NCBI GenBank assembly: GCA_009885605.1
Contig: VFKK01000223.1
Coordinates: 1 to 22,365 of the forward strand
Direction of reading: 5' to 3'
DNA: 22,365 nucleotides
Source: Cyclobacteriaceae bacterium
GTDB taxonomy: Bacteria; Bacteroidota; Bacteroidia; Cytophagales; Cyclobacteriaceae
Below, in pieces: positions 13,623-21,513 of the stretch. The position numbers and the translations under genes are program-made. Position 1 is the stretch's first letter. Every line of letters starts with the position of its first letter. The notes under the pieces are model-generated. The model saw only the letters and a program-made list of their open reading frames with translations. It ran no database searches and was not told the origin of the DNA.

Positions 13623-14600
13623 ATGAAAGAGGTAATTTTTGAAGCAACCGGCTTGCCACAGGACGTTTTGCAATTGAAAGAATCGGCGATGCCAGAACCG
13701 AAACCCCATGAGGTGCAGATCCGTGTGACAGCAAGAAATATCAATCCATCTGACATCATGTTTGTGAGAGGGATGTATGGAATCATGCCTAAGTTGCCAA
13801 GCAGCGCAGGTTTTGAGGCAAGCGGTGTTGTGACCAAATCGGACGGAGCAGTAAAAGTTCCGGTTGGCACTCGTGTGATGTTTACTGCAATTGGCACCTG
13901 GAGAGAATATCTCTGCGTTCCAGCTGCCCTTGTGATCCCTGTTCCAGATGCGATGAGCGATGAGGTGGCTTGTCAGGCTTTTGTCAATCCGATCACCGCA
14001 TATGGAATGATCGAAAAATCAGGTTTGCAGGCTGGCGACTGGTTACTGATCACTGCCGGGGCTTCTGCCTTCGGAAAGTTTGCGATTCAAATGGCCAAAG
14101 CCAAAGGGATCAAAGTAGCAGCAACCGTCAGACATGAAGCTCAGAAAGAGCTTTTGCAAAAGCTTGGAGCTGATCTGATCATTAATTCTGAAAAAGAAAA
14201 ACTTCAAAAAGTAATCGCCGAGCAAATTGGCGAAGGAGTTTCTGTAGTGTTTGATGCAGTAGGTGGGGTGTTGGGAGCCAAGGCTTTGGCATCGATGAAG
14301 TCAGGAGGAAAAATGATGGTGTTTGGGTTACTCAGCTTGGAGAATATCCCGCTAAACAGTGGTTTGCTGATCTTCAAAGATCTCAAAGTTGAAGGTTTCT
14401 GGCTGAGCAGCTGGATGGAGTCTTTATCAGATTCTGATAAGGGAAAAGCAATCAAAACCGTTTTTGCATTTTTGATCCAGCATTCTGAGCAAGTCGATGT
14501 GGCTGCGAAATACCCGTTGGAACAGTTCAAAGAAGCAATTGTAGCCTATGAAACTCCGGGAAGAAACGGAAAAATCTTATTGGTGAGTTATTTTCCTTAA
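13623..14600 (+). CDS. Medium-chain reductase, ETR/MECR-like (2-enoyl thioester reductase-like)
   Basis: The protein has 325 residues of the zinc-less medium-chain dehydrogenase/reductase superfamily. The N-terminal GroES-like domain contains ARNINPSDI (38-45). The substrate/cofactor region FVNPITAYGMI is at about 120-130, and the nucleotide-binding fold has ITAGASAFGKFAIQMAK (about 143-159). GFWLSSW (about 257-263) resembles the GFWLSQW signature of mitochondrial enoyl-thioester reductases (MECR/Etr1). Members reduce trans-2-enoyl-CoA/ACP with NADPH; quinone oxidoreductase is the usual generic label and remains possible. It is divergent from the SDR-ACAD-kinase operon and 65 bases upstream of an unknown small gene. 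A link to that operon through enoyl-CoA handling is inference. Confidence 0.78.
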   Translation: MKEVIFEATGLPQDVLQLKESAMPEPKPHEVQIRVTARNINPSDIMFVRGMYGIMPKLPSSAGFEASGVVTKSDGAVKVPVGTRVMFTAIGTWREYLCVPAALVIPVPDAMSDEVACQAFVNPITAYGMIEKSGLQAGDWLLITAGASAFGKFAIQMAKAKGIKVAATVRHEAQKELLQKLGADLIINSEKEKLQKVIAEQIGEGVSVVFDAVGGVLGAKALASMKSGGKMMVFGLLSLENIPLNSGLLIFKDLKVEGFWLSSWMESLSDSDKGKAIKTVFAFLIQHSEQVDVAAKYPLEQFKEAIVAYETPGRNGKILLVSYFP

Positions 14601-14629
14601 ATTTTATAGGTCATAAAAAGTGGGAATCG

Positions 14630-14637
14630 CATCTTTG
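14630..14637 (+). promoter_or_regulatory. Probable -7 element of the small acidic-protein gene
   Basis: CATCTTTG, followed by CACC, differs from the Bacteroidota TAnnTTTG consensus only at the first base and lies 28 bases before the ATG at 14666. A clear -33 TTTG at the expected spacing is not present. Confidence 0.4.
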
Positions 14638-14665
14638 CACCTCGAACCAAAAACGGAATAAAGAA

Positions 14666-15088
14666 ATGAATTGGGAAAAGCTGGATAAGGAGCTAACGGA
14701 AATTGTTGAAAAGAAGAATCAGCTAAGTGCAATGGACTACAGCGACGAAAAGTATGACGACCTCGAAGAAGCGATTCATGACTTGGAGGATGATTTCAAC
14801 GAAAACTACGAGAGCGTTCTGGAGAAGGAGTTTGAGAAGATCTACACTCGTCTTAAGTCGGATACAGATATCCTGCTTCCCACTGCCTATATCGCCAATA
14901 AATATAAGCCTGTACTTCCTGATGCAAACGGTGTAGTAACATACGAAGTGACAGGCAGGGAGGGAGTTCCCATTGAATCGGATCAGTTTGACAGGCAAGA
15001 TGTAAGACTGGTGCTGGTTCCCAACCCGGTCCGAATCTTAATGATCATCAACGGAAAGCCGCAGAAAGATATCTGGAAAAGCAGGTAA
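14666..15088 (+). CDS. Small acidic protein of unknown function
   Basis: The protein has 140 residues and I do not recognise it. Residues 1-65 form a strongly acidic, probably helical or coiled-coil region (LDKELTEIVEKKN...YDDLEEAIHDLEDDF). Residues 80-140 look like a small beta-rich domain (VVTYEVTGREGVPIE, DVRLVLVPNPVRILMIING). There is no signal peptide or membrane segment, so it is probably cytoplasmic. It has its own candidate promoter and a strong terminator just after the stop, suggesting a single-gene unit. Codon use and a clean frame support a real gene. Confidence 0.75.
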   Translation: MNWEKLDKELTEIVEKKNQLSAMDYSDEKYDDLEEAIHDLEDDFNENYESVLEKEFEKIYTRLKSDTDILLPTAYIANKYKPVLPDANGVVTYEVTGREGVPIESDQFDRQDVRLVLVPNPVRILMIINGKPQKDIWKSR

Positions 15089-15105
15089 GTGAAGCATATA
15101 AAATG

Positions 15106-15131
15106 AAAGCCCGGTTCTGCCGGGCTTTTTT
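15106..15131 (+). terminator. Rho-independent terminator after the small acidic-protein gene
   Basis: A 9-bp perfect stem, AAAGCCCGG (15106-15114) / CCGGGCTTT (15120-15128), with loop TTCTG is followed by further T residues (15129-15131). It begins 18 bases after the stop. Because A-rich and T-rich flanks are present on both sides, it could also serve the convergent trpS gene. Confidence 0.9.
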
Positions 15132-15190
15132 GTTTGATCCCAATATTTATTTGGATGATGGGATTTGTAAATCCTTCTTTTGGAGAAACT

Positions 15191-15233
15191 GGATGTCATG
15201 AAAAGAGACATCCTGTTTCATGAGGAGCAGGAT
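15191..15233. repeat. Three overlapping inverted repeats between convergent genes
   Basis: Pair A is GGATGTC (15191-15197) / GACATCC (15207-15213). Pair B is TCATGAAA (15197-15204) / TTTCATGA (15216-15223). Pair C is ATCCTG (15210-15215) / CAGGAT (15228-15233). All are perfect; A overlaps both B and C, so the folds are mutually exclusive. They lie just downstream of the trpS stop on the minus strand. Confidence 0.6.
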
Positions 15234-15263
15234 AACTTTATTAACTGAAGCTGAAGAGCTATA

Positions 15264-16235
15264 TTATAATCCTAATTTCTCTCTCACCCGATTCAGAAGT
15301 TCCATTGCCACCGCTTTGGCTTTTTCTTCACCGGCCGCAAGGTTCTTCTCGATTTCGGTAGGATTGCTCATAAAGGAATCAAAGGCGATCCTTTCCTTCG
15401 CAAACTTATCGAGGATCAAGTCAAACAAGGCTTTTTTTGCATGGCCATAGCCATAATTTCCGCCAAGGTAATTTTCTCTCAGGGTTTTGATTTGTTCCTC
15501 GGTTCCCATCAGGCTGTAAAGCTTGAAGACGTTACAAGTGTCCGGATCTTTGGGCTCTTCCAGCGGAGTGCTGTCGGTGACGATGCTGTTGACGACTTTT
15601 TTGAGCTCCTTTTCCGGAAGGAAAATATCGATGAAGTTGTTGTAAGACTTGCTCATCTTCTGGCCATCGATCCCGGGAATGATCTTTACCGCTTCGCTGA
15701 TTCGTGGTTCGGGGAGTACCAAAACTTCCTCACCAACCTGATGATTGAAAGCCGAGGCGATGTCTCTTGCCATTTCCAGGTGCTGAAGCTGATCTTTTCC
15801 GACCGGAACCAGTTTAGCAGAATATAGCAAAATGTCCGCCGCCATCAAGACCGGATAGGTGAAAAGTCCTGCGTTCACATCTGCCAATCGCTCGGCTTTA
15901 TCTTTGAAGCTATGCGCATTGGCCAGCATCGGGAAGGGAGTGAAGCAGTTCAGATACCAAGTGAGTTCAGTGACTTCAGGTCTTCTAGATTGTCTGTAAA
16001 ATGTAGTCTTTTTGATGTCCAGACCAAATGCCAACCAGGCTGCAGCAACTGCAAGTGTGTTTTGCTTTCGAAGTTGCCCGTCTTTCAAAGAAATTAATGA
16101 ATGAAGATCAGCAATGAAAATAAAAGACTCTTCCTGATTCTGATTGATGAGCTCGATTGCCGGCATGATCGCCCCAAGGATATTTCCCAGATGCGGTCTT
16201 CCACTACTTTGAATGCCTGTCAGTACTCTTGCCAT
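15264..16235 (-). CDS. trpS: Tryptophanyl-tRNA synthetase
   Basis: The enzyme charges tRNA-Trp with tryptophan using ATP, in the cytoplasm. From the ATG at 16235 the protein has 323 residues, the usual length for bacterial TrpS, beginning MARVLTGIQSSG. The HIGH-type motif is GRPHLGN (12-18), followed by IFIADLHSL. The KMSKS loop is GQKMSKSYNN, and AERLADVNAGLFTYPVLMAADIL is the typical tryptophan-pocket region (given here as recognised, not dissected). The frame stays open to an ATG at 16307, but that extension lacks family similarity and would run into the start of the divergent gene, so 16235 is chosen. It faces a terminator shared with the gene at 14666. Confidence 0.95.
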   Translation of the reverse strand: MARVLTGIQSSGRPHLGNILGAIMPAIELINQNQEESFIFIADLHSLISLKDGQLRKQNTLAVAAAWLAFGLDIKKTTFYRQSRRPEVTELTWYLNCFTPFPMLANAHSFKDKAERLADVNAGLFTYPVLMAADILLYSAKLVPVGKDQLQHLEMARDIASAFNHQVGEEVLVLPEPRISEAVKIIPGIDGQKMSKSYNNFIDIFLPEKELKKVVNSIVTDSTPLEEPKDPDTCNVFKLYSLMGTEEQIKTLRENYLGGNYGYGHAKKALFDLILDKFAKERIAFDSFMSNPTEIEKNLAAGEEKAKAVAMELLNRVREKLGL

Positions 16236-16275
16236 TGGTTGAATTTTGGCGCAAATTAAGTAAAACGACCTACAA

Positions 16276-16283
16276 TACGTTTG
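16276..16283 (+). promoter_or_regulatory. Candidate -7 promoter element of the DUF1573 gene
   Basis: TACGTTTG is a perfect match to the Bacteroidota -7 consensus TAnnTTTG, 22 bases before the ATG at 16306. A TTTG at 16245-16248 lies 27 bases upstream, longer than the usual spacing of about 19. The 70-base gap also has to hold the trpS promoter, for which I see only a weak TTAATTTG on the minus strand (16252-16259). Confidence 0.45.
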
Positions 16284-16305
16284 AAAATATGCGTTAATTG
16301 CAGGC

Positions 16306-17397
16306 ATGAACAGAATCTATCACACTCTCTTTTCATTTGTTTTTTTAATGATTTTGAGCCAAACTGCTCAGGCTCAGCGATCCTCCGCTCCCAGATTGGT
16401 ATGGAAAGTCAATAAAGTTGATTTGGGAACCTTGCTTGAGGAGCAAGGCCCGCAGGTCGCTGAGTTTAGTTTTACTCACACACAGGATTCCCTTTTTTTT
16501 ATCGAGAAAGTCTGGACTGACTGTGGCTGCACCACCGCTGATTATACGAGGGATACTTTAAAAGTAGGGGAGACTGGAACTTTAAAAGTCTCTTTTGATC
16601 CTGCATCAGGAGCTGGATTTTTTTCAAGAATGATTGTAGTCAAAGGGAATCTCGCAGGAACTCAGGATACCTTGTTCATCGAAGGCACGGCAGTTCCTTA
16701 TCCTGAAAATCCTGATGCAACATTTGGAGTGAAAAAGGCGGAGTTGGGATTCAGGCTTTCGAAAGTGAACATGGGAGAAGCATTTACCAACGAGCCAAAG
16801 TTCAAGCATGTGGAGTTTTTCAACTTTAGCAAATCCACTCTGGATAAATCCGAGTTGGTTTTTCAAGGTCCTTCTTATATCACGATTTCTCAGGTCCAAG
16901 ACTCCGTTCGACCACAGGAAAGAGGTCTTTTGCTGATTTCTTATGATGGAAAAGCGAAAAATGATTTGGGCTTTTTCGAGGACAGAACTGTCATTTCTTG
17001 GGGAGGAAAACAAAAAGTCGAATTGGATGTAATGGCCGATGTATTCGAATACTTTGCGCCTTTTGCAAAAGAAAATCTGAATACCGTGCCTCAGCTATTC
17101 ATCGAAAACAAAGAAATCAATCTGGGAACAATCAGCCCGAACGCGATGCATAACAGAACTGTTAACCTGACTAATAAAGGGCAGCAAATTCTGGAGATTC
17201 GAAAGATTCAAGGGAATTGTGAATGCCTGAAACTGGAAATGGTCCGCACCTCCATTAATCCTGGAGAGACGCTAGAAATGAAAGTCACATTTGATCCGAA
17301 GGGAAGGTTCGGAATCGATCAGCGCAACATTTATATTTTCAGCAATGACCCGGTCAATTCCGTGCAATTGGTAGTGGTGAAAAGCAGAGTGGAATAA
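16306..17397 (+). CDS. DUF1573-domain secreted protein
   Basis: The protein has 363 residues with a signal peptide (NRIYHTLFSFVFLMILSQTA, cleavage near AQA at about residue 23). Two DUF1573-type beta-sandwich modules can be seen. The first is around 35-125, with WTDCGCTTADY followed by GETGTLKVSFDP and a GFFSRMIVV strand. The second is around 265-360, with GNCECLKLEM, NPGETLEMKVTFDPKGR and IYIFSNDP. Each carries the characteristic Cys-x-Cys pair (CGC and CEC). The middle (130-250) is a diverged beta-rich segment. DUF1573 proteins are abundant in Bacteroidota; their biochemical role is not established, though the fold is like ASPM/SPD2/hydin domains. Export to the periplasm or surface is inferred. 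It is followed 60 bases later by the T9SS-targeted phosphoesterase-like gene, possibly cotranscribed. Confidence 0.85.
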   Translation: MNRIYHTLFSFVFLMILSQTAQAQRSSAPRLVWKVNKVDLGTLLEEQGPQVAEFSFTHTQDSLFFIEKVWTDCGCTTADYTRDTLKVGETGTLKVSFDPASGAGFFSRMIVVKGNLAGTQDTLFIEGTAVPYPENPDATFGVKKAELGFRLSKVNMGEAFTNEPKFKHVEFFNFSKSTLDKSELVFQGPSYITISQVQDSVRPQERGLLLISYDGKAKNDLGFFEDRTVISWGGKQKVELDVMADVFEYFAPFAKENLNTVPQLFIENKEINLGTISPNAMHNRTVNLTNKGQQILEIRKIQGNCECLKLEMVRTSINPGETLEMKVTFDPKGRFGIDQRNIYIFSNDPVNSVQLVVVKSRVE

Positions 17398-17457
17398 GCT
17401 GGAAAGCTAGGTTTGATGCTTAGAATTTAGTTTTTTTGATTAAACATTTTCTTAAAA

Positions 17458-20400
17458 ATGAGAGCTTCAATTTTTGAATGTCGTACTGCGCTTTTGTTAT
17501 TCTGTATTTTTTTACTGAGTGCCAAACCTTCCTTTTCCCAGGAAAATTTTCGGATTTTGCCCTATCTGCAAGTTTATGAATCAGGAAAAGTTCAGTTAAC
17601 CTGGTTCAGCGAAAGTCCTCTAGCAAGTCGTATAATAATCAAGAATTCCACTGGTTCCGAATTGGTCAGTAAAGAAGTGATAGGGGAGGAAGTTCCGGAA
17701 ATCTACTACACCACTCAGGAAAAGAATCAAAATATCCCAGGGCTTATCCAGGGAAGCTGGATCAAAGGAGACAAATCTTACCGATATCGGATACAGGCTG
17801 ATCTGCCAGCCGGTATTTCGGTTGAATACACTGTAACCCTTGGAGGAAACACTTTTAATTCAAGTTTTAAAACGCCTGTAAGCAAATCAAATTGGGAAAA
17901 AATCAGATTTATCGCACTTTCAGATTCTGAGACTGAGCCCCGAGGCAGGGTAACCAATCGGGCTTGGTATCCGGGAACCCCTTTATTACGTCCTTCCACG
18001 GCTCAACTTTGGAAAGATAAATTTGGGACAACAGTTGAGCAGGGGTTTGAATTACCCAATTATATCCTCAGTGAAAAACTGGGATATGCCGAGAATCTGA
18101 AAATCATTAACTCCAGAAATCCCGATTTTATGCTCATGCCGGGTGATTTGGTACAGGGCGGGGGGTATCAGCCTGGTTGGGATGAGTTTTTCAGACATAA
18201 TGCAGGTGAGTTTGATAAGGGATTGACCAAGTATCCGATTATTCCGGCATTGGGAAATTGGGAGGCTTATGGAGGAGTAAGTGGTGAATACGGAACTAAT
18301 GAGCAAGGAAAATTTCTTCCGATTGTGGGCAGAAGTCGCTTTCATGCCTATTTCCAAACTCCCACTAATGACCTACTTCAAAAACATCGTCAGAGTTATT
18401 ATCGGGTGGATTATGGCCCGGTTACAATTCTTACGTTGGACTCAAGCAATGGAACTCCTGAGCAGCAAGCGTCAGATTTCAACGGAACCGTTAAACTGAC
18501 AGGAAAGCAATTTACTGTACCGGGTACAGATACCCAAGAGAACTACACCCAAACTCAATATGCAGGATACGGAGGAACTGACCTTAGTGGTTTTGGTCCC
18601 GGAACTGACCAGTACATTTGGCTGGAGGAAAATTTGAAATCTGCAAGTGCTTCCGGACAGTTGATCTTTGTCCAATATCACCATATTGCTTTTAGCTCAG
18701 GAGAGCATGGAGTTCCGTTGAATCATGAACTTTCGATCGGCCAGGTCGGTACTCCGTTACGAATCTTGAATCCACTTTTGGAACAGTATGGAGTCATTGC
18801 CGTTCTCTCCGGTCATGATGAATTATTTGAAAGAAGCTTTGTTGATGAAGATGGGAATGGGAAAGGTATCCATTATTACGATGTTGGTGTGGCAGGGGAT
18901 GGCATGCGGGGCGAAAAGAGAGATTGGCAGAAAACTCCATTAGAAGCACTTAATTATAACCAGTACAGAAAGTGGACTGCTGATCAGAGTTCTGTCGAAA
19001 ATTGGAATACTTCAGGACCAGTTCCTATTTTGACTGATGGAGGAAAGCACTACGGACATCTTGAAGTAAATCTCGAAAAGGTCAAAGAAGGTGGCCAGGA
19101 ATTTGCCAAAATCAGATTTACACCTGTTTATTCTTTTCCGGTTTTAGATAACAATTACAACCTTCTCAAAGTCGAACGCAGAGTTTATGCTGATGAGGTG
19201 GAATTGAAGGTTTTGCTGAAGCAGCTCGCTTTTGTTCCGGAAGTAAAAGATTCAGTAGTACTGATTTTAAATGGGGAGGGTAAGGCAATTCTTACAGCAC
19301 AGAATTTTTTGGTAAGTCAGCCTGACGTTCCTTTTACTTACACGTCTTCAAAAGGATTTGAATTTAGCTGTTTGAATTTGGGAGTAAATGATGTGACCAT
19401 CACTTCAAAAAATACCCAAACGGGTCAGGAATGGGTTGAGGCAACCAAAGTCTGGGTAAAAGATAATCTTAAGCCACTATTAATATCTAAAAACTTCAAT
19501 TCAAATTTTGATGTCACAGTCGGAAGTTTAACACTCAAACCTGAGGATTTTATCGCTTCATTAAGCGATAATTGCGGGATTAAAGAGGTTACAATTAATA
19601 AAACGACAGCCACTTGTGCCGATTTGGGAAAAGAGATTCAGGTTCAAATCAGAGCTGTCGACACTTCAGGTAATGTGGTGGAAGGAGTAGCCATTCTAAC
19701 ACTTACACGAATTGAATCCAAAAAAATCACTATTTCTCCCGCTGGACTGATTGTAAGACCTATTGGCCAACCAGTGGAATTGACTCTTGGAAATGAGTTT
19801 GAATACACCGTTTTCGGATGGTATAAAAATGGAGTGCTATTACCAAATCAAAAGGAAAAGAAGCTGATTGTTTCTACCCCTGGTGTTTATTATGCAAAGA
19901 TTTTTGCCAAAGAAGGCTGTCTTTTAGAATCAAAAGATGTAAAAGTAGAATTCACTGAACTTTCATTTTCTCCTGTAAAAGAAATTGTCATTCTGGAGCT
20001 CAATCAATCAGGAAAAGCAACCTTGAAACCAGAAAACGTATTTGTTTCCTGGCCTCCTTCCGATCCAAATCTGGATATCAAATTCAGCCAATCTGAATTC
20101 ACTTGCTCAGATATCGGGGAAAAGCAGATTACGATTTTAATCAAAAATCAGACTGGACAAACCTGGGAGGAAAAGACGGTTGTCAAGGTTCAGGACAATC
20201 TCAAGCCTATCTTAATTCCTAAAAACTTCAAGGCTGATTTTGATGTCACGGTGGGAACTTTGGTACTCAAACCGGCGGATTTCATTTCGGAATTAAGCGA
20301 CAATTGCGGAGTGAAGGAGGTTACAATCAATAAAACAACTGCCACCTGTGAGGATTTGGGTAAAGAGATTCCAGTTGCAATTCGGGCAGTCGATGCTTCG

Positions 20401-21180
20401 GGGAATGTAGTTGAAGCGGTCGTATTCCTTACTTTGAATAGAATTGAAAGCAAAAAAGTAAGCATATCCGGTGACGCTAAATTTTGTGAAGGGAATAAGG
20501 GTGTGTTGACCTTGAACTCTGATGCACAATTTGAAGTCATCCGATGGAGAAGAGACGGAATTGAAGTCGAGGGACAGAAAGGAAAGACGCTCGAGATCGA
20601 ACAAGGCGGAAAATACCATGCAGTCATTCGATACGCGGGAGGTTGTTTATCCGAGACTGCTCTTTTTGTGGTGGAAAGGAATCCACTGCCAAAAGGTGAA
20701 ATTGAGGAAAAAGGAAATGTTCTCACCGCTCCGGCCGGCAGCTTTACTTACAAATGGCTTAGAAACGGGGAATTTATACCTGGCGCAATTTCCAGAGAAT
20801 TGGTCGTACATCAGACTGGCGAGTTCACCGTTGAATTGACAAGCGAAGCAGGTTGCAAAGCCAAATTGAAGCCGGTGGTTCTTACAATATCGGGGTTGGG
20901 TATTAACAGGGTCATAGGCGCTGAAGAGCTGAAGATTTTCCCAAATCCGGCATCAAGATACCTTGAAGTTGAGATCATTTCTGATCAAGTTAACTCTATC
21001 AATACATTTAAAATAGTTGGAATGGATGGAAAGGATGTTACCTCCTCGGTCATTATTAGCAAGACTGGATCAAATGCTTTCACCTTCGATATTACCAAAC
21101 TTGCCAATGCGACCTACCTTGTTTACCTAGAGGGGGATGAGCAGAGATCCTTCTTTGGCAGGTTTATCAAGAATGAATAA
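17458..21180 (+). CDS. Secreted purple-acid-phosphatase-like protein with duplicated Ig/HYR-like modules and T9SS sorting domain
   Basis: The protein has 1240 residues. A signal peptide (about 1-27, ending PSFSQ) precedes a PAP_N-like fibronectin-type domain (about 30-140, beginning ILPYLQ). Then comes a calcineurin-like phosphoesterase domain (about 148-500). The metal motifs are altered: D156-S-E, G-D230-L-V-Q, G-N267-W-E, V-x-x-H408 and G-H453-D-E. Compared with DxG / GDxxY / GNHE / VxxH / GHxH, the Tyr, the catalytic His of GNHE and the last His are replaced. From about 590 to 1075 there are two similar units of roughly 244 residues (each with SDNCG...VTINKTTATC and an Ig-like part). A further Ig-like module follows, then a type A sorting domain (about 1157-1240, EELKIFPNPAS). 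It is probably surface-attached or released by T9SS; its substrate is unknown. Confidence 0.85.
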   Translation: MRASIFECRTALLLFCIFLLSAKPSFSQENFRILPYLQVYESGKVQLTWFSESPLASRIIIKNSTGSELVSKEVIGEEVPEIYYTTQEKNQNIPGLIQGSWIKGDKSYRYRIQADLPAGISVEYTVTLGGNTFNSSFKTPVSKSNWEKIRFIALSDSETEPRGRVTNRAWYPGTPLLRPSTAQLWKDKFGTTVEQGFELPNYILSEKLGYAENLKIINSRNPDFMLMPGDLVQGGGYQPGWDEFFRHNAGEFDKGLTKYPIIPALGNWEAYGGVSGEYGTNEQGKFLPIVGRSRFHAYFQTPTNDLLQKHRQSYYRVDYGPVTILTLDSSNGTPEQQASDFNGTVKLTGKQFTVPGTDTQENYTQTQYAGYGGTDLSGFGPGTDQYIWLEENLKSASASGQLIFVQYHHIAFSSGEHGVPLNHELSIGQVGTPLRILNPLLEQYGVIAVLSGHDELFERSFVDEDGNGKGIHYYDVGVAGDGMRGEKRDWQKTPLEALNYNQYRKWTADQSSVENWNTSGPVPILTDGGKHYGHLEVNLEKVKEGGQEFAKIRFTPVYSFPVLDNNYNLLKVERRVYADEVELKVLLKQLAFVPEVKDSVVLILNGEGKAILTAQNFLVSQPDVPFTYTSSKGFEFSCLNLGVNDVTITSKNTQTGQEWVEATKVWVKDNLKPLLISKNFNSNFDVTVGSLTLKPEDFIASLSDNCGIKEVTINKTTATCADLGKEIQVQIRAVDTSGNVVEGVAILTLTRIESKKITISPAGLIVRPIGQPVELTLGNEFEYTVFGWYKNGVLLPNQKEKKLIVSTPGVYYAKIFAKEGCLLESKDVKVEFTELSFSPVKEIVILELNQSGKATLKPENVFVSWPPSDPNLDIKFSQSEFTCSDIGEKQITILIKNQTGQTWEEKTVVKVQDNLKPILIPKNFKADFDVTVGTLVLKPADFISELSDNCGVKEVTINKTTATCEDLGKEIPVAIRAVDASGNVVEAVVFLTLNRIESKKVSISGDAKFCEGNKGVLTLNSDAQFEVIRWRRDGIEVEGQKGKTLEIEQGGKYHAVIRYAGGCLSETALFVVERNPLPKGEIEEKGNVLTAPAGSFTYKWLRNGEFIPGAISRELVVHQTGEFTVELTSEAGCKAKLKPVVLTISGLGINRVIGAEELKIFPNPASRYLEVEIISDQVNSINTFKIVGMDGKDVTSSVIISKTGSNAFTFDITKLANATYLVYLEGDEQRSFFGRFIKNE
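19225..19956 (+). repeat. Intragenic tandem repeat unit 1
   Basis: It encodes about residues 590-833, an HYR-like part followed by an Ig-like part. It recurs at an offset of 732 bases (244 codons). For example AAAAACTTCAA at 19489-19499 recurs at 20221-20231, with gapless similarity through the SDNCG and TINKTTATC segments. The boundaries are approximate. Confidence 0.75.
19957..20682 (+). repeat. Intragenic tandem repeat unit 2
   Basis: This is the second unit, about residues 834-1075. DNA similarity to unit 1 is strongest over about 20190-20430. The Ig-like second half has diverged more (FCEGNKGVLTL replaces the corresponding segment), so the two halves have evolved at different rates. Confidence 0.75.
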
Positions 21181-21199
21181 GAATTGAAAAAAACACATC

Positions 21200-21232
21200 A
21201 AAAAGCCCCGGAGACATATTCCGGGGCTTTTT
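21200..21232 (+). terminator. Rho-independent terminator after the phosphoesterase-like gene
   Basis: A 13-bp perfect stem, AAAAAGCCCCGGA (21200-21212) / TCCGGGGCTTTTT (21220-21232), with a 7-base loop GACATAT lies 20 bases after the stop. The T-run forms the end of the stem, as in many Bacteroidota terminators. Confidence 0.92.
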
Positions 21233-21359
21233 GCATTAAATCTTTGACTACTTCAAATTGCTTGAAAGAATGAGCACACGAATTGAATTTTTTAAACAAT
21301 CCCAAGATTCTACCTAAATCAGATTTTTATGAGTAATAAATCCAGTCTTTTTAAATCTA

Positions 21360-21389
21360 TTGTTTATCGTTTCTGACAGTTTCTTTTTG
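21360..21389 (+). promoter_or_regulatory. Possible promoter of the lipoprotein gene at 21514
   Basis: A TTG (21360-21362) is followed after exactly 19 bases by TCTTTTTG (21382-21389), close to the Bacteroidota -33 / -7 arrangement (TTTG ... TAnnTTTG). It would leave a leader of about 118 bases. The remaining part of the 281-base gap (21233-21513) is AT-rich and shows no gene. A distant inverted pair CTGACAG (21373-21379) / CTGTCAG (21459-21465) lies in the leader. Confidence 0.3.
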
Positions 21390-21513
21390 CAGCGGTCCGA
21401 TTCTAATTAAGGGTTTTTGGTTGGAAGTGCTCAATACCTTATCGTCTGGCGGATGGTCCTGTCAGTTTTTTTTGATATTATGCCAAATCAATTAGCCCAA
21501 AAACCTATTAAAA

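Noticed and set aside
16236..16307. Longer trpS start at 16307, giving 24 extra residues
   Set aside because: The extension has no family similarity, would overlap the ATG of the divergent gene (shared CATG), and would place the promoter region inside the coding sequence.
20190..20726. 178-codon minus-strand open frame within the phosphoesterase-like gene
   Set aside because: It is an antisense shadow of the repeated module; the composition (Ser/Thr/Pro-rich) mirrors the reverse complement and there are no domain features.
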